DNA from: an uncultured Lactobacillus sp.
Lineage (GTDB): Bacteria; Bacillota; Bacilli; Lactobacillales; Lactobacillaceae
Direction: 5' to 3'
Assembly (NCBI RefSeq): GCF_945290125.1
Contig: NZ_CALYQV010000012.1
Span: forward strand, 1-43,061
Length of the DNA stretch: 43,061 nucleotides
Part shown: positions 24,410 through 31,475 of the stretch, piece after piece
Numbering within the stretch: position 1 is the stretch's first letter
Layout: each line of letters opens with the position of its first letter
Notes under the pieces: generated by a model
What the model was told of the DNA's origin: nothing
Databases searched by the model: none
The model's input: the letters and a program-made list of their open reading frames with translations, nothing else
Position numbers and translations under genes: made by a program

Positions 24410-24446
24410 CTTTTTTTAATAACATAATTATACTTTTTTTAATAAC
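24410..24446. repeat. 14-bp direct repeat beyond agaS
   Basis: CTTTTTTTAATAAC occurs at 24410-24423 and 24433-24446, exactly 23 bases apart. With the adjoining AAAAAAGT it can form a weak A/T hairpin (24432-24454) just after the agaS stop. Function unclear; possibly a leaky terminator between agaS and the PTS promoter. Confidence 0.4.
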
Positions 24447-24457
24447 AAAAAAGTACA

Positions 24458-25624
24458 TTAGTTAAATTCGTGAATTGTTACACCTTTAACTACACGATTA
24501 ACCGTGCCTGTTGGAGAAGGTGTATCCGGCTTATTATTAACCTTAATTGAAGTTAATAAAGCGATTGTTTGACCAAACATTACATCAGGTAAAGCCAAAT
24601 ATGCATCTGGCAGTAATTCTTTCTCGTCAAACGTAAACGATTTGCCTGAGAAGTTTTGTCCTTCTTTCTCCTGCCCCACGGCCATTACTAACGGTACAAT
24701 TTTGTCATCTTTAATTTCGTTTAAAATGTCTAAATCATATTGTCTGGTATAAGTGTTATTTGAAACAAAATCAAAAACAATTGTCTTTTTGTCCAAAAAT
24801 GATTTAGGACCATGACGTAAGCCCATTGATGTATCAAATAGTGCTGCCACTTCTCCTGCAGTTAATTCCAAAATCTTAAGCCGAGTTTCTTCGGCAAGAC
24901 CTCCTAAACTGCCACTTCCTATATAAGTAATTCGATCAAAGTCAGTATCAACTAAAGATTGAATTTCATCTTCACGTTCAATTACACTTTTACCCATCTG
25001 AGCAATTTGCTTAACAATCTGCTCTTTTTTCTCATCTGATAATGTATCAAAAACAAACAGTGCCATTAAGCTCATGCAAGAAAACGAACCGGTCATGGCA
25101 AATCCCTGATCTAGAGATTTTTCCGGCATTAATAAAACTAATCCAGATGGGTCACCTTTTAAGTCTTGTGCCAAGTGTCCTTCTGGTGCACAAGTAATTG
25201 CTATTTGATATAAGTTTTTAATTAGCTTTTTGGCTAATTCTACAGTTGCCACAGACTCAGGTGAGTTACCACTGCGAGCAAATGATACCAGAATTGTAGG
25301 AGTATCTTTTTCCAAATAGTCTTCCGGAGTAGAGACAATTTTAGTAGTATCAATTGCTTCAAAGTCATATCTTGTTCTGTCACCATGCTTTTGTAAATAT
25401 GGCATAATCGTATTACCAACATATGCACTAGTGCCAGCACCTGTGAAAACAACTCTGACTTTGCCGCATTTTTGCTTTATTTCGTCTAAAAATTCGGTTA
25501 TTTTCGCTTTATTATTCTGATAAATTGACCATGTTTGTCCCCATAATTCAGGCTGCTGCTCAATTTCACGAGTAGTAATTTTAGCGCCCATTTTTTCTAA
25601 CTCTGCATCTGTTTTTGAAAACAT
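24458..25624 (-). CDS. agaS: AgaS-type galactosamine-6-phosphate deaminase/isomerase (SIS)
   Basis: 388 residues, two SIS domains. Seen: FTGAGTSAYVGN (about 60-71), VSFARSGNSPESVAT, GSGSLGGLAEE, LRHGPKSF and the C-terminal NRVVKGVTIHEF, the signature ending of AgaS proteins. It converts galactosamine-6-phosphate to tagatose-6-phosphate and ammonia in the cytoplasm. It lies 23 bases below the GntR gene and above the PTS. No AgaA/NagA deacetylase is adjacent, so the cluster either uses free galactosamine or relies on a deacetylase elsewhere. AAAGGA precedes the ATG. Confidence 0.9.
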   Translation of the reverse strand: MFSKTDAELEKMGAKITTREIEQQPELWGQTWSIYQNNKAKITEFLDEIKQKCGKVRVVFTGAGTSAYVGNTIMPYLQKHGDRTRYDFEAIDTTKIVSTPEDYLEKDTPTILVSFARSGNSPESVATVELAKKLIKNLYQIAITCAPEGHLAQDLKGDPSGLVLLMPEKSLDQGFAMTGSFSCMSLMALFVFDTLSDEKKEQIVKQIAQMGKSVIEREDEIQSLVDTDFDRITYIGSGSLGGLAEETRLKILELTAGEVAALFDTSMGLRHGPKSFLDKKTIVFDFVSNNTYTRQYDLDILNEIKDDKIVPLVMAVGQEKEGQNFSGKSFTFDEKELLPDAYLALPDVMFGQTIALLTSIKVNNKPDTPSPTGTVNRVVKGVTIHEFN

Positions 25625-25647
25625 TATTATTTTTCCTTTCTTTATAA

Positions 25648-26364
25648 CTAAGATAAATCATTATATTGGCGTGAACGATAAACGAATTTATCGCCTCTAG
25701 CCAAAGAAATTGTAAATTCTACTGGTACATTTTTGTCGTTAATAGTTTTTCGAAATATTTTTAGACTCGGTGAACCAACTTCCTCAGCCAAATTCTTACT
25801 CTCTTTAGCATTAAGACAAACCGCTTCAACATCTTCAAAAGCCATTACACTAATTTGGTTGTATTTTTCTTTCATAACAGTATAAAGTGGCTTAGATTTT
25901 AAATCATCAATAACAAGTTCAGGAAATATTTTTTCCGGTAAATAGGATGTACTGAAAATTCGCGGTTCGTTATTAGCAAGACGTAAACGCACCAGCTTAT
26001 ATGTTTTTTCTGTCGGTTCCAAATTTAGCTGTGCTGCAATATTTTTATCTGGGGTAATCAAGTCTAAACTTTGATTTTCAGTTGAAGCCTTCTGGCCAGT
26101 CCGCTTTAATTCTTCTGAAAAAGAGTACATCCCACCAATATTAGGCTGATTAAGAAAAGTACTTGAAACAAAGGTGCCCTTACCATGAAGACGATAAATC
26201 AGTCCCCGTTCTTCAAGATCCTGTAATGCTAACCTAACTGTATTACGGCTAACGCCATATTTAACCAGTAGTTGTCGTTCACTAGGTAATTTGGCTTTAT
26301 GTTTAATATTTTTTATATGTTTTTCTAATTCTAAAATTACTTGTAGATAAAGTGGCTTTTCCAT
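25648..26364 (-). CDS. GntR-family (DasR/NagR/GnbR-like) regulator
   Basis: 238 residues: a winged helix at about 1-70 (LPSERQLLVKYGVSRNTVRL) and a UTRA domain from about 85. AAAGGAGG lies 8 nt before the ATG. First gene of the galactosamine cluster and in operon with agaS. A 16-bp sequence in its own promoter (26385-26400) matches the DasR/NagR operator pattern, so it likely represses itself and the PTS promoter and is released by an amino-sugar phosphate. Confidence 0.9.
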   Translation of the reverse strand: MEKPLYLQVILELEKHIKNIKHKAKLPSERQLLVKYGVSRNTVRLALQDLEERGLIYRLHGKGTFVSSTFLNQPNIGGMYSFSEELKRTGQKASTENQSLDLITPDKNIAAQLNLEPTEKTYKLVRLRLANNEPRIFSTSYLPEKIFPELVIDDLKSKPLYTVMKEKYNQISVMAFEDVEAVCLNAKESKNLAEEVGSPSLKIFRKTINDKNVPVEFTISLARGDKFVYRSRQYNDLS

Positions 26365-26384
26365 TAATTCCCCCTCCTTTTTTA

Positions 26385-26400
26385 ACTGGTTGATACCACT
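26385..26400. promoter_or_regulatory. DasR-like operator (dre) at the gntR promoter
   Basis: ACTGGTTGATACCACT: outer ACTGGT and ACCACT match the known dre pattern ASTGGTCTAGACCAST at all outer positions, with a changed 4-base centre. It lies at the transcription start, just below the -10. Confidence 0.7.
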
Positions 26401-26403
26401 TAA

Positions 26404-26445
26404 AGTTTATCAGAGAAAGCGGTTCATTGCAATTTGATTTTGGTA
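26404..26445 (-). promoter_or_regulatory. Promoter of the gntR-agaS operon
   Basis: Reverse strand TTGCAA (26427-26432), 17-base spacer, TAAACT (26404-26409). ATTTTGGTA (26437-26445) sits four bases upstream of the -35, the same arrangement as at the PTS promoter (24389-24397). Confidence 0.5.
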
Positions 26446-26482
26446 ATTTACTGATAATAAAAAAATGAAATAGGAAATTAAA

Positions 26483-26515
26483 AATACCATTAAGAGAAAA
26501 ACCCTTAATGGTATT
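26483..26515 (-). terminator. Terminator of the galactitol-class PTS operon
   Basis: AATACCATTAAG (26483-26494) and CTTAATGGTATT (26504-26515), a perfect 12-bp stem with a 9-base loop, followed leftward by TTTTAATTT. It lies just past the stop of the small gene at 26524. Confidence 0.85.
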
Positions 26516-26523
26516 GAATATAT

Positions 26524-26760
26524 TTATTTACTTAACTTATTGCCTTTCCAATCATAGTATTTTTGACTAAGGCGATTTTTAGGATTATCAAAAACAACGA
26601 TTCGATATAAAGCATAAATTGTACCAACCATGGCAATTAAGTTTGTTATCCAATTTTTAAGTAAAATCTGTAACAAGTTGACCACAATCACAACAACTGT
26701 CCAAAAAAGGATCCGATTCCTTCTTGCTTTTTCCTTAGCCGTTACTTTTGTCTTTTTCAA
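26524..26760 (-). CDS. Small two-helix membrane protein in the galactitol-class PTS operon
   Basis: About 78 residues. Basic N-terminus (KKTKVTAKEKARRNR), two hydrophobic helices (about LFWTVVVIVVNLLQILL and ITNLIAMVGTIYALYRIVVF), then a short charged tail. AAAGG is placed 8 nt from TTG 26760 and overlaps the other candidate GTG 26769, so TTG is preferred. It follows the EIIC gene by 25 bases and ends at the operon terminator. No family recognised; a small accessory subunit of the permease is a guess from position. Confidence 0.65.
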   Translation of the reverse strand: MKKTKVTAKEKARRNRILFWTVVVIVVNLLQILLKNWITNLIAMVGTIYALYRIVVFDNPKNRLSQKYYDWKGNKLSK

Positions 26761-26794
26761 TTCGATCACCTTTATGCAAAAATATTATTAATGA

Positions 26795-28213
26795 TTAGTT
26801 ATTTTTCTTAGCTGCAGCATATTCTGCGTTTCTCTTCTTCATTTGTTTTGCATACCAGATAAACAAGAGAAGGTATACTGCTAAAGCAATTAAGGCATAA
26901 ACAATAAACATTCCTTGTTGTTTCCAGGCATTTCCAACTAAGTAAGCCAGGAATTTTTCAACTGGCCCTTCCATAGTAGTGTCTGAAACTAATGTATGTG
27001 CAGGAATAGCGGCACCAACCGAGTGAGCCATGTTGGTAACAAATGGACCAACCATAGTACCAGCCCAAAGGAAGACAGGTAATTCAATTGTTCCAATAAT
27101 AATCATTCGAATAATTTTACCACGAGTAACAACTAGTAAAGCTGGAGTAACACCCATAGCAATAATACCGCCTAAAGGCATTAATCTGTTACCAGGTAAA
27201 ACCATTGCTTCGAGCATCATAATTGGAGCCAAAACATTTGCGGCTGCCCATATTTCAGAACGACCAGCTAAGAATGGCCAGTCAAGTCCAATATTAAAGG
27301 TACGACCAGAGAACTTCTTAGTAGCAAAATCAGCAATCCCTTGTGATAAAGGTTCTACAGAAGCAATGAACCAAGAACCAATTACAGAGAATAATTCAAT
27401 ACATGAACCACCAATAAATGATAATGTAAACATGTCTTTCCATCCCTGCTCAGTCGCAAAGTTGTTACCGGCTAGTAAGGAAACAAACACACCAAGGTAA
27501 ACACCGATAGCAAATCTACTGCCCCAGAAACCGATTTTTTCATTCAGTTTAGTAGAGTCAAAGTCAAATTTATCAAGCCAAGGCAGACATTTGTCAAAGA
27601 ACTTGTTAAACACCATGATGATAGGATTCATCATATAGTTCATGTGAGTAGTGGTCATGGGGTTGCTGTCAGGAGCATCTAATAAGTCATTAAATGTTGG
27701 TTTCATTAAGTCAGAGTTAATAATTTTCATTGTGCCAATGAAAAGAACTAACAAAGTTGATAACCAAAGAGGAGCACCGACATATACACAGAACAAACCA
27801 TCAAATGCTAAGTGCCAAACATCGAAGATATCTACATCAAGCGTGTTAGTCTTATTTAATACCAGCAGAACAACATTTAAAATAATTAAGACCAATAGAT
27901 AAAACAAGGTATAAGGTGAACCCCAGGTTATAGTAGCAAGTGGTGCCCAACCCATATCCTGCATATCCATGTGGATGCCAGTGTGCTTAACAAATTGCAT
28001 CATTGGCTTTTGAAATGCTGTAGTCAGCATGTTCATAACATTACCTATCGCCGTAATAGCAATAGCTAATTTCAAGCCACCTTCTAAGGCCTTAGTAAAC
28101 TTGACACGAAACAGTACTGCAATTAATGTTAGAACAATTAACATTATTGTAGCCGCACCCATATCAATTAAAGGTTTAAAAAGTGAGTTAGCGAAACTAA
28201 TTATCCCATTCAT
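26795..28213 (-). CDS. Galactitol-class PTS EIIC component
   Basis: 472 residues, polytopic, starting FANSLFKPLIDMGAATIMLIV. GatC/SgcC-type signatures include WGSPYTLFYLLVL and the conserved NIGLDWPFLAGRSEIWAAAN. It carries the sugar while EIIB phosphorylates it. 20 bases after EIIB. With LacAB next door the product is probably galactose-6-phosphate; no galactitol-1-phosphate dehydrogenase is present, which argues against galactitol itself. Confidence 0.9.
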   Translation of the reverse strand: MNGIISFANSLFKPLIDMGAATIMLIVLTLIAVLFRVKFTKALEGGLKLAIAITAIGNVMNMLTTAFQKPMMQFVKHTGIHMDMQDMGWAPLATITWGSPYTLFYLLVLIILNVVLLVLNKTNTLDVDIFDVWHLAFDGLFCVYVGAPLWLSTLLVLFIGTMKIINSDLMKPTFNDLLDAPDSNPMTTTHMNYMMNPIIMVFNKFFDKCLPWLDKFDFDSTKLNEKIGFWGSRFAIGVYLGVFVSLLAGNNFATEQGWKDMFTLSFIGGSCIELFSVIGSWFIASVEPLSQGIADFATKKFSGRTFNIGLDWPFLAGRSEIWAAANVLAPIMMLEAMVLPGNRLMPLGGIIAMGVTPALLVVTRGKIIRMIIIGTIELPVFLWAGTMVGPFVTNMAHSVGAAIPAHTLVSDTTMEGPVEKFLAYLVGNAWKQQGMFIVYALIALAVYLLLFIWYAKQMKKRNAEYAAAKKNN

Positions 28214-28233
28214 TTTTATTTCCTCTTGAAATC

Positions 28234-28548
28234 TTATTTAGCATTAATTTCTTTAACAACTTTTTCAACATTGTCATAAACTGGTTTGGCCATGGCTGGT
28301 ATACGGTATAAAATTGCTCCGGCATCAATTAACGGAATTTTTGGTTTAAAAGAAAGATCGGTCTTAGCAATTGTCAAGTAGCCATCATAATGTGATAAAA
28401 GATCTTCATTAACATCCTTAATCATATAGGCATCAACTTTAACGTTGTAACCCCGCTTTCTCATTTCTTCCTCAACTGCATCCTTAATTTGGTGAGATGA
28501 ATTTACCCCAGCGCCACATGCAGCTATAAATTTTACTTCTCTGCTCAT
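28234..28548 (-). CDS. Galactitol-class PTS EIIB component
   Basis: 104 residues; phospho-cysteine in FIAACGAGVNSSHQIKDAV (Cys11), the P-loop-like active site of this class. Receives phosphate from the EIIA at 28560. Cytoplasmic; 11 bases downstream of EIIA with an AGGAGGG-type site between. Confidence 0.92.
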   Translation of the reverse strand: MSREVKFIAACGAGVNSSHQIKDAVEEEMRKRGYNVKVDAYMIKDVNEDLLSHYDGYLTIAKTDLSFKPKIPLIDAGAILYRIPAMAKPVYDNVEKVVKEINAK

Positions 28549-28559
28549 AAAAAGCCCTC

Positions 28560-29048
28560 CTACTTTTGACTAAAATTCTTACTTAAGAGCTGATAGATTT
28601 TATCAGTTTCAGTAAGATTAAATAATGCTTGTAACTTTGAAACTGGTGAGAGTCTAAGAAAGTCCATAATTTGTGCTAATATGTTTGCTTGTCCTTCGGG
28701 ATTGTTATTCAAAATCATAAACAGAAATTTTACCGGTAAACTTTGATCAGGTGCAATCATATTTTTAAAAGATACTGGTGTTTTTAAAGCAACAGGTACT
28801 ATCAAACAAGTATTGACAAACTCTCCTTCAGTATGCGGTACAGCAATATTAGGCAATTCCTTTGCAATAGGTGAAGTATCTATTCCTGTCGGATATTGTT
28901 GTTCACGCTGGTTAATTCCATTGAAAAAGCCATCGTTGACCAAATCAAGAGTAAGTAATTTATCTGAAACTTCCTTAAAAATTGTGGTTGGATCTGATGC
29001 ATCACTTACAAACACTGCATTCGCAGAAAACAACTTATTTTCTTTCAC
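28560..29048 (-). CDS. Galactitol-class PTS EIIA component
   Basis: 162 residues of the fructose/mannitol-type EIIA fold; active-site His in NIAVPHTEGEFVN (about His73). Start GTG 29048 with AAGGAGGG 8 nt upstream. First gene of the PTS operon, behind a promoter with DeoR-type repeats. Works with the EIIB and EIIC downstream. Confidence 0.9.
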   Translation of the reverse strand: MKENKLFSANAVFVSDASDPTTIFKEVSDKLLTLDLVNDGFFNGINQREQQYPTGIDTSPIAKELPNIAVPHTEGEFVNTCLIVPVALKTPVSFKNMIAPDQSLPVKFLFMILNNNPEGQANILAQIMDFLRLSPVSKLQALFNLTETDKIYQLLSKNFSQK

Positions 29049-29063
29049 AAATTAGGCCCTCCT

Positions 29064-29128
29064 TAGCAATAGACAAGTTTTCGCTTTTGTTTGAATATGT
29101 TAATTTTTGTTCGCTTGTCTATTGCTAT
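29064..29128 (-). promoter_or_regulatory. 14-bp inverted repeat in the 5' leader of the galactitol-class PTS
   Basis: TAGCAATAGACAAG (29064-29077) and CTTGTCTATTGCTA (29115-29128) are perfectly complementary over 14 bp, 37 bases apart. The outer arm begins at the transcription start; the inner arm ends directly before the AAGGAGGG of EIIA. In RNA most of it could pair and hold the ribosome site beside a stem; in DNA it could be a looping operator enclosing the DeoR repeats. Confidence 0.55.
29088..29114 (+). promoter_or_regulatory. DeoR/LacR-type tandem operator at the PTS promoter
   Basis: TGTTTGAATA (29088), TGTTTAATTT (29098) and TGTTCG (29109) repeat at 10-11 base steps. The same unit is repeated at 31241-31280 in front of the regulator gene. 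The first two resemble the TGTTT-type sites known for LacR regulators. Confidence 0.65.
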
Positions 29129-29167
29129 TATATTTAATGGCAAAGAAAAATGCAAACGCTTTTTCAA
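29128..29167 (-). promoter_or_regulatory. Promoter of the galactitol-class PTS operon with cre candidate
   Basis: Reverse strand TTGCAT (29151-29156), 17-base spacer, perfect TATAAT (29128-29133). ATGCAAACGCTTTTTC (29151-29166) matches the longer cre pattern WTGNAANCGNWNNCAW except for the terminal CA-W, and overlaps the -35. Confidence 0.7.
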
Positions 29168-29314
29168 AAAATAAACTAAAAATTGTATTTAACCCATTGT
29201 ATTTTCAGCCATTTCTAAGAGATTTAACTTGCTGTGAATAGTTAATTTGATAGTATCTTGGCATAGCCTTCATGTTTATGAATTAAATAAAAATATTTTT
29301 AAGCAAAATAAAAG

Positions 29315-29340
29315 CCATGACTTTTTAAGTCATGGTTTTT
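29315..29340. terminator. Terminator of the lacR-lacA-lacB transcript
   Basis: CCATGACTT (29315-29323) and AAGTCATGG (29327-29335) form a tight hairpin with T-runs on both strands (CTTTTATTTT leftward). The remaining gene-free stretch to 29390 and from 29168 to 29314 shows nothing else. Confidence 0.8.
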
Positions 29341-29390
29341 GTGTGCGATTAAAATTTTAAATCTCAAATTATTATTTAACTGTATTAGTA

Positions 29391-29966
29391 TTAGTCGTGG
29401 TATACGCCTTCAGCCCACTTCTTATTTTCTTCATCAAAGAAGTGCACGTTATTTTTTTGATCAGGATTAGGTTTAGCAATACCGTCTATTTTGGCAATAA
29501 GTCTTTGTCTTTCTGGGGTAGACTCATATTTAGCATTCAAGAATGAATCGACAATGTCAAAAATAAAGTCACGCCCTAAAACAATGCCACCAAAACCTAA
29601 GATATTGGCGTTTAATTCACGCCGAGCATATTCGGCTTGGGCAACATCGCCTACCATTGCTGCACGAACTCCCTCGTTTTTATCAGCAGCAGTAGAAATG
29701 CCGATACCAGTACCACAAAGAACAATACCTAAATCTGCACGACCATCGGCAACATCTTCAGCTACGCGTTTACCATAAATTGGGTAGTGAGTTCTAGTAT
29801 TGTCATGAGTACCTTCATCAATGACTTGGTATCCTTCTTCTTTTAAATGATCAGAAATGGCCATTTTAACAGAGGTTACAATATGATCGTTTCCTAAGGC
29901 AATAACAGTATGCTTGTCAACTTTGGGATCAACAAATTCTGGTTGTGGTCTATCATTATCTAACAT
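29391..29966 (-). CDS. lacB: Galactose-6-phosphate isomerase subunit LacB
   Basis: 191 residues; an RpiB-fold protein. Seen: [48 protein letters not shown] and [10 protein letters not shown], all as in LacB. It carries an N-terminal extension of about 20 residues ([20 protein letters not shown]) compared with the usual 171-residue form. Together with LacA it turns galactose-6-phosphate into tagatose-6-phosphate. 12 bases after lacA. Confidence 0.93.
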   Translation of the reverse strand: MLDNDRPQPEFVDPKVDKHTVIALGNDHIVTSVKMAISDHLKEEGYQVIDEGTHDNTRTHYPIYGKRVAEDVADGRADLGIVLCGTGIGISTAADKNEGVRAAMVGDVAQAEYARRELNANILGFGGIVLGRDFIFDIVDSFLNAKYESTPERQRLIAKIDGIAKPNPDQKNNVHFFDEENKKWAEGVYHD

Positions 29967-29978
29967 TAGTAAGCCTCC

Positions 29979-30407
29979 TTAAATCATTTCTTCAAGCATA
30001 TTCAAGCGAACCTGATGGCGTCCGCCAGCATATTCTGTATCTAGATAATGTTGCACAATTGAATAAGCTAGTTTTTCACCTACGATGCCGCTACCCAACG
30101 CAATTGCTTTTGCACCATTGTGCATAGCGGTCATATGTGCAGTTCTTTCTTCATTGACGTTTGCTGTAACCATGCCCTTAACTTTATTTGAAGCCATAGC
30201 TGAGCCCACACCGTATTCGTCAAACATAATGGCCTTTTTGATACCATTATCTAAGACTTCATGAGTCACCTTTAAACTCGATTCAACAAAGTCCTCTGCG
30301 GCTTGCGGTGTAACATCCAAAACATCATAATGATGTGCTTGCAAGTATTGTTTTACTTTTTCCTTTAAAGCAAAACCTGCCTTGTCACTACCAATGACAA
30401 CCTTCAT
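29979..30407 (-). CDS. lacA: Galactose-6-phosphate isomerase subunit LacA
   Basis: 142 residues from ATG 30407 ([20 protein letters not shown]), with AGAGGAG 8 nt upstream; the frame extends to 30425 but without a fitting ribosome site. Seen: [18 protein letters not shown] and [21 protein letters not shown], as in LacA. Heteromeric partner of LacB. Cotranscribed after the DeoR regulator. Confidence 0.93.
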   Translation of the reverse strand: MKVVIGSDKAGFALKEKVKQYLQAHHYDVLDVTPQAAEDFVESSLKVTHEVLDNGIKKAIMFDEYGVGSAMASNKVKGMVTANVNEERTAHMTAMHNGAKAIALGSGIVGEKLAYSIVQHYLDTEYAGGRHQVRLNMLEEMI

Positions 30408-30427
30408 AGTCAAATCTCCTCTCAAAA

Positions 30428-31183
30428 CTATTTATATATAGTCGTAAACTGGCTGTAATGCTTTTCCAACTCAGGTTCAATTCCATGGTTAGTAATTAGT
30501 CCATCCACATTGCGCAAATCGTAAAATTGGTGAAAATCACTGTGATCCAACTTTGTATAATCAGCGACAACAAATTTTATTTGAGAACGGTCTAATCCAA
30601 TACCTTCGGTTTGACCCTCCTCTAAGTTAGCAGTTGTCAAAGAAGTATCATTAATGCCATTAACGCCGACAAAACCAACAGAAAAAGACATAGTTTTTAA
30701 CTCATTGTTAGCTAAAGCACCCACAAAAGCTCCACTTATTCTTCTATATGAGCCGCCAACCATAATCAAGTCATAGTCATTCATATTATCTTTTGCAGCT
30801 TCAAATACTGGTAATGAATTAGTAACTATTCTCAAATGCTTAACTTTTAGGTTAGCAACAAGTAACTCTAACGTTGTTCCCGGGCCGACATAAATTGAGT
30901 CATTTTCGTGGATTAAGTTACAAGCTCTTTTAGCTACTTCATACTTTTCTTTACTATGAATTTCCCGTTTTTGCTGGTAGCTTTTTTCGGTCCGAATCTG
31001 ATCAGATAATAACTGAGCACCACCATGAATGCGCAAAATTTTATTTGCTTTATGCAATTCATTGAGATCCCTTCTAATTGTCATATCCGAAACTTTTAAA
31101 GCCCGTGCCAATTCATCAACTGTAACAAATTTCTGAGTTTTTACTACTTGTAAGATAGTTTTCAGTCTTTCACTCTTTAACAT
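30428..31183 (-). CDS. lacR: DeoR-family repressor, LacR-like
   Basis: 251 residues: an HTH at about 1-57 ([20 protein letters not shown]) and a DeoR C-terminal sensor domain ([31 protein letters not shown]). First gene of a lacR-lacA-lacB unit. Its promoter and the PTS promoter carry the same 10-bp operator repeats, so it most likely represses both transcripts and responds to tagatose-6-phosphate, as LacR does in relatives. Confidence 0.9.
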   Translation of the reverse strand: MLKSERLKTILQVVKTQKFVTVDELARALKVSDMTIRRDLNELHKANKILRIHGGAQLLSDQIRTEKSYQQKREIHSKEKYEVAKRACNLIHENDSIYVGPGTTLELLVANLKVKHLRIVTNSLPVFEAAKDNMNDYDLIMVGGSYRRISGAFVGALANNELKTMSFSVGFVGVNGINDTSLTTANLEEGQTEGIGLDRSQIKFVVADYTKLDHSDFHQFYDLRNVDGLITNHGIEPELEKHYSQFTTIYK

Positions 31184-31232
31184 TAGTAACCTACTTCTTA
31201 ACTAGATTAAGCAACTAACTTAGTCCATTTTT

Positions 31233-31260
31233 ATTATAGTTGTTAGATTTTGTTTGTCAA
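31233..31260 (-). promoter_or_regulatory. Promoter of lacR-lacA-lacB
   Basis: Reverse strand perfect TTGACA (31255-31260), 16-base spacer, perfect TATAAT (31233-31238). It lies inside the tandem operator array. Confidence 0.8.
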
Positions 31261-31280
31261 TGTTTGAAATTGTTCGATAG
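31241..31280 (+). promoter_or_regulatory. Four tandem 10-bp DeoR/LacR operator units
   Basis: TGTTAGATTT (31241), TGTTTGTCAA (31251), TGTTTGAAAT (31261) and TGTTCGATAG (31271) follow one another with an exact 10-base, one-helical-turn period and cover the spacer and -35 of the lacR promoter. A related AGTTTG lies at 31285. Beyond it, 31290-31415 is AT-rich with no recognisable feature. Confidence 0.75.
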
Positions 31281-31416
31281 CTATAGTTTGAACTAAAAGG
31301 GTTGCAATTTACATTTAAGTTAATTAAAACAATCTGAAGTTTTTTTACAAAGTTAAGATTGCAATTATTAAAAAAACTTATATTTATCTGAATTTAGTTT
31401 ATATTTTCTCCACAAA

Positions 31417-31455
31417 AAATGCATCTATTTCACTTTTAACTGAAAAGATGCATTT
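31417..31455 (-). terminator. Terminator of the PhnD-like gene
   Basis: AAATGCATCT (31417-31426) and AGATGCATTT (31446-31455) form a perfect 10-bp stem, extended by partial pairing of the loop, followed leftward by TTTTTTG. Confidence 0.8.
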
Positions 31456-31475
31456 ACTATTAATTAATAATCCGA

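Noticed and set aside
26407-26425. cre site (AGAAAGCGGTTCAT) in the gntR promoter
   Set aside because: Four of 14 positions disagree, including both ends; weaker than the cre candidates kept here.
27030-27500. 156-codon forward frame antisense to the galactitol-class EIIC
   Set aside because: Opposite a well-supported membrane gene, with no ribosome site and unusual composition; a shadow frame.
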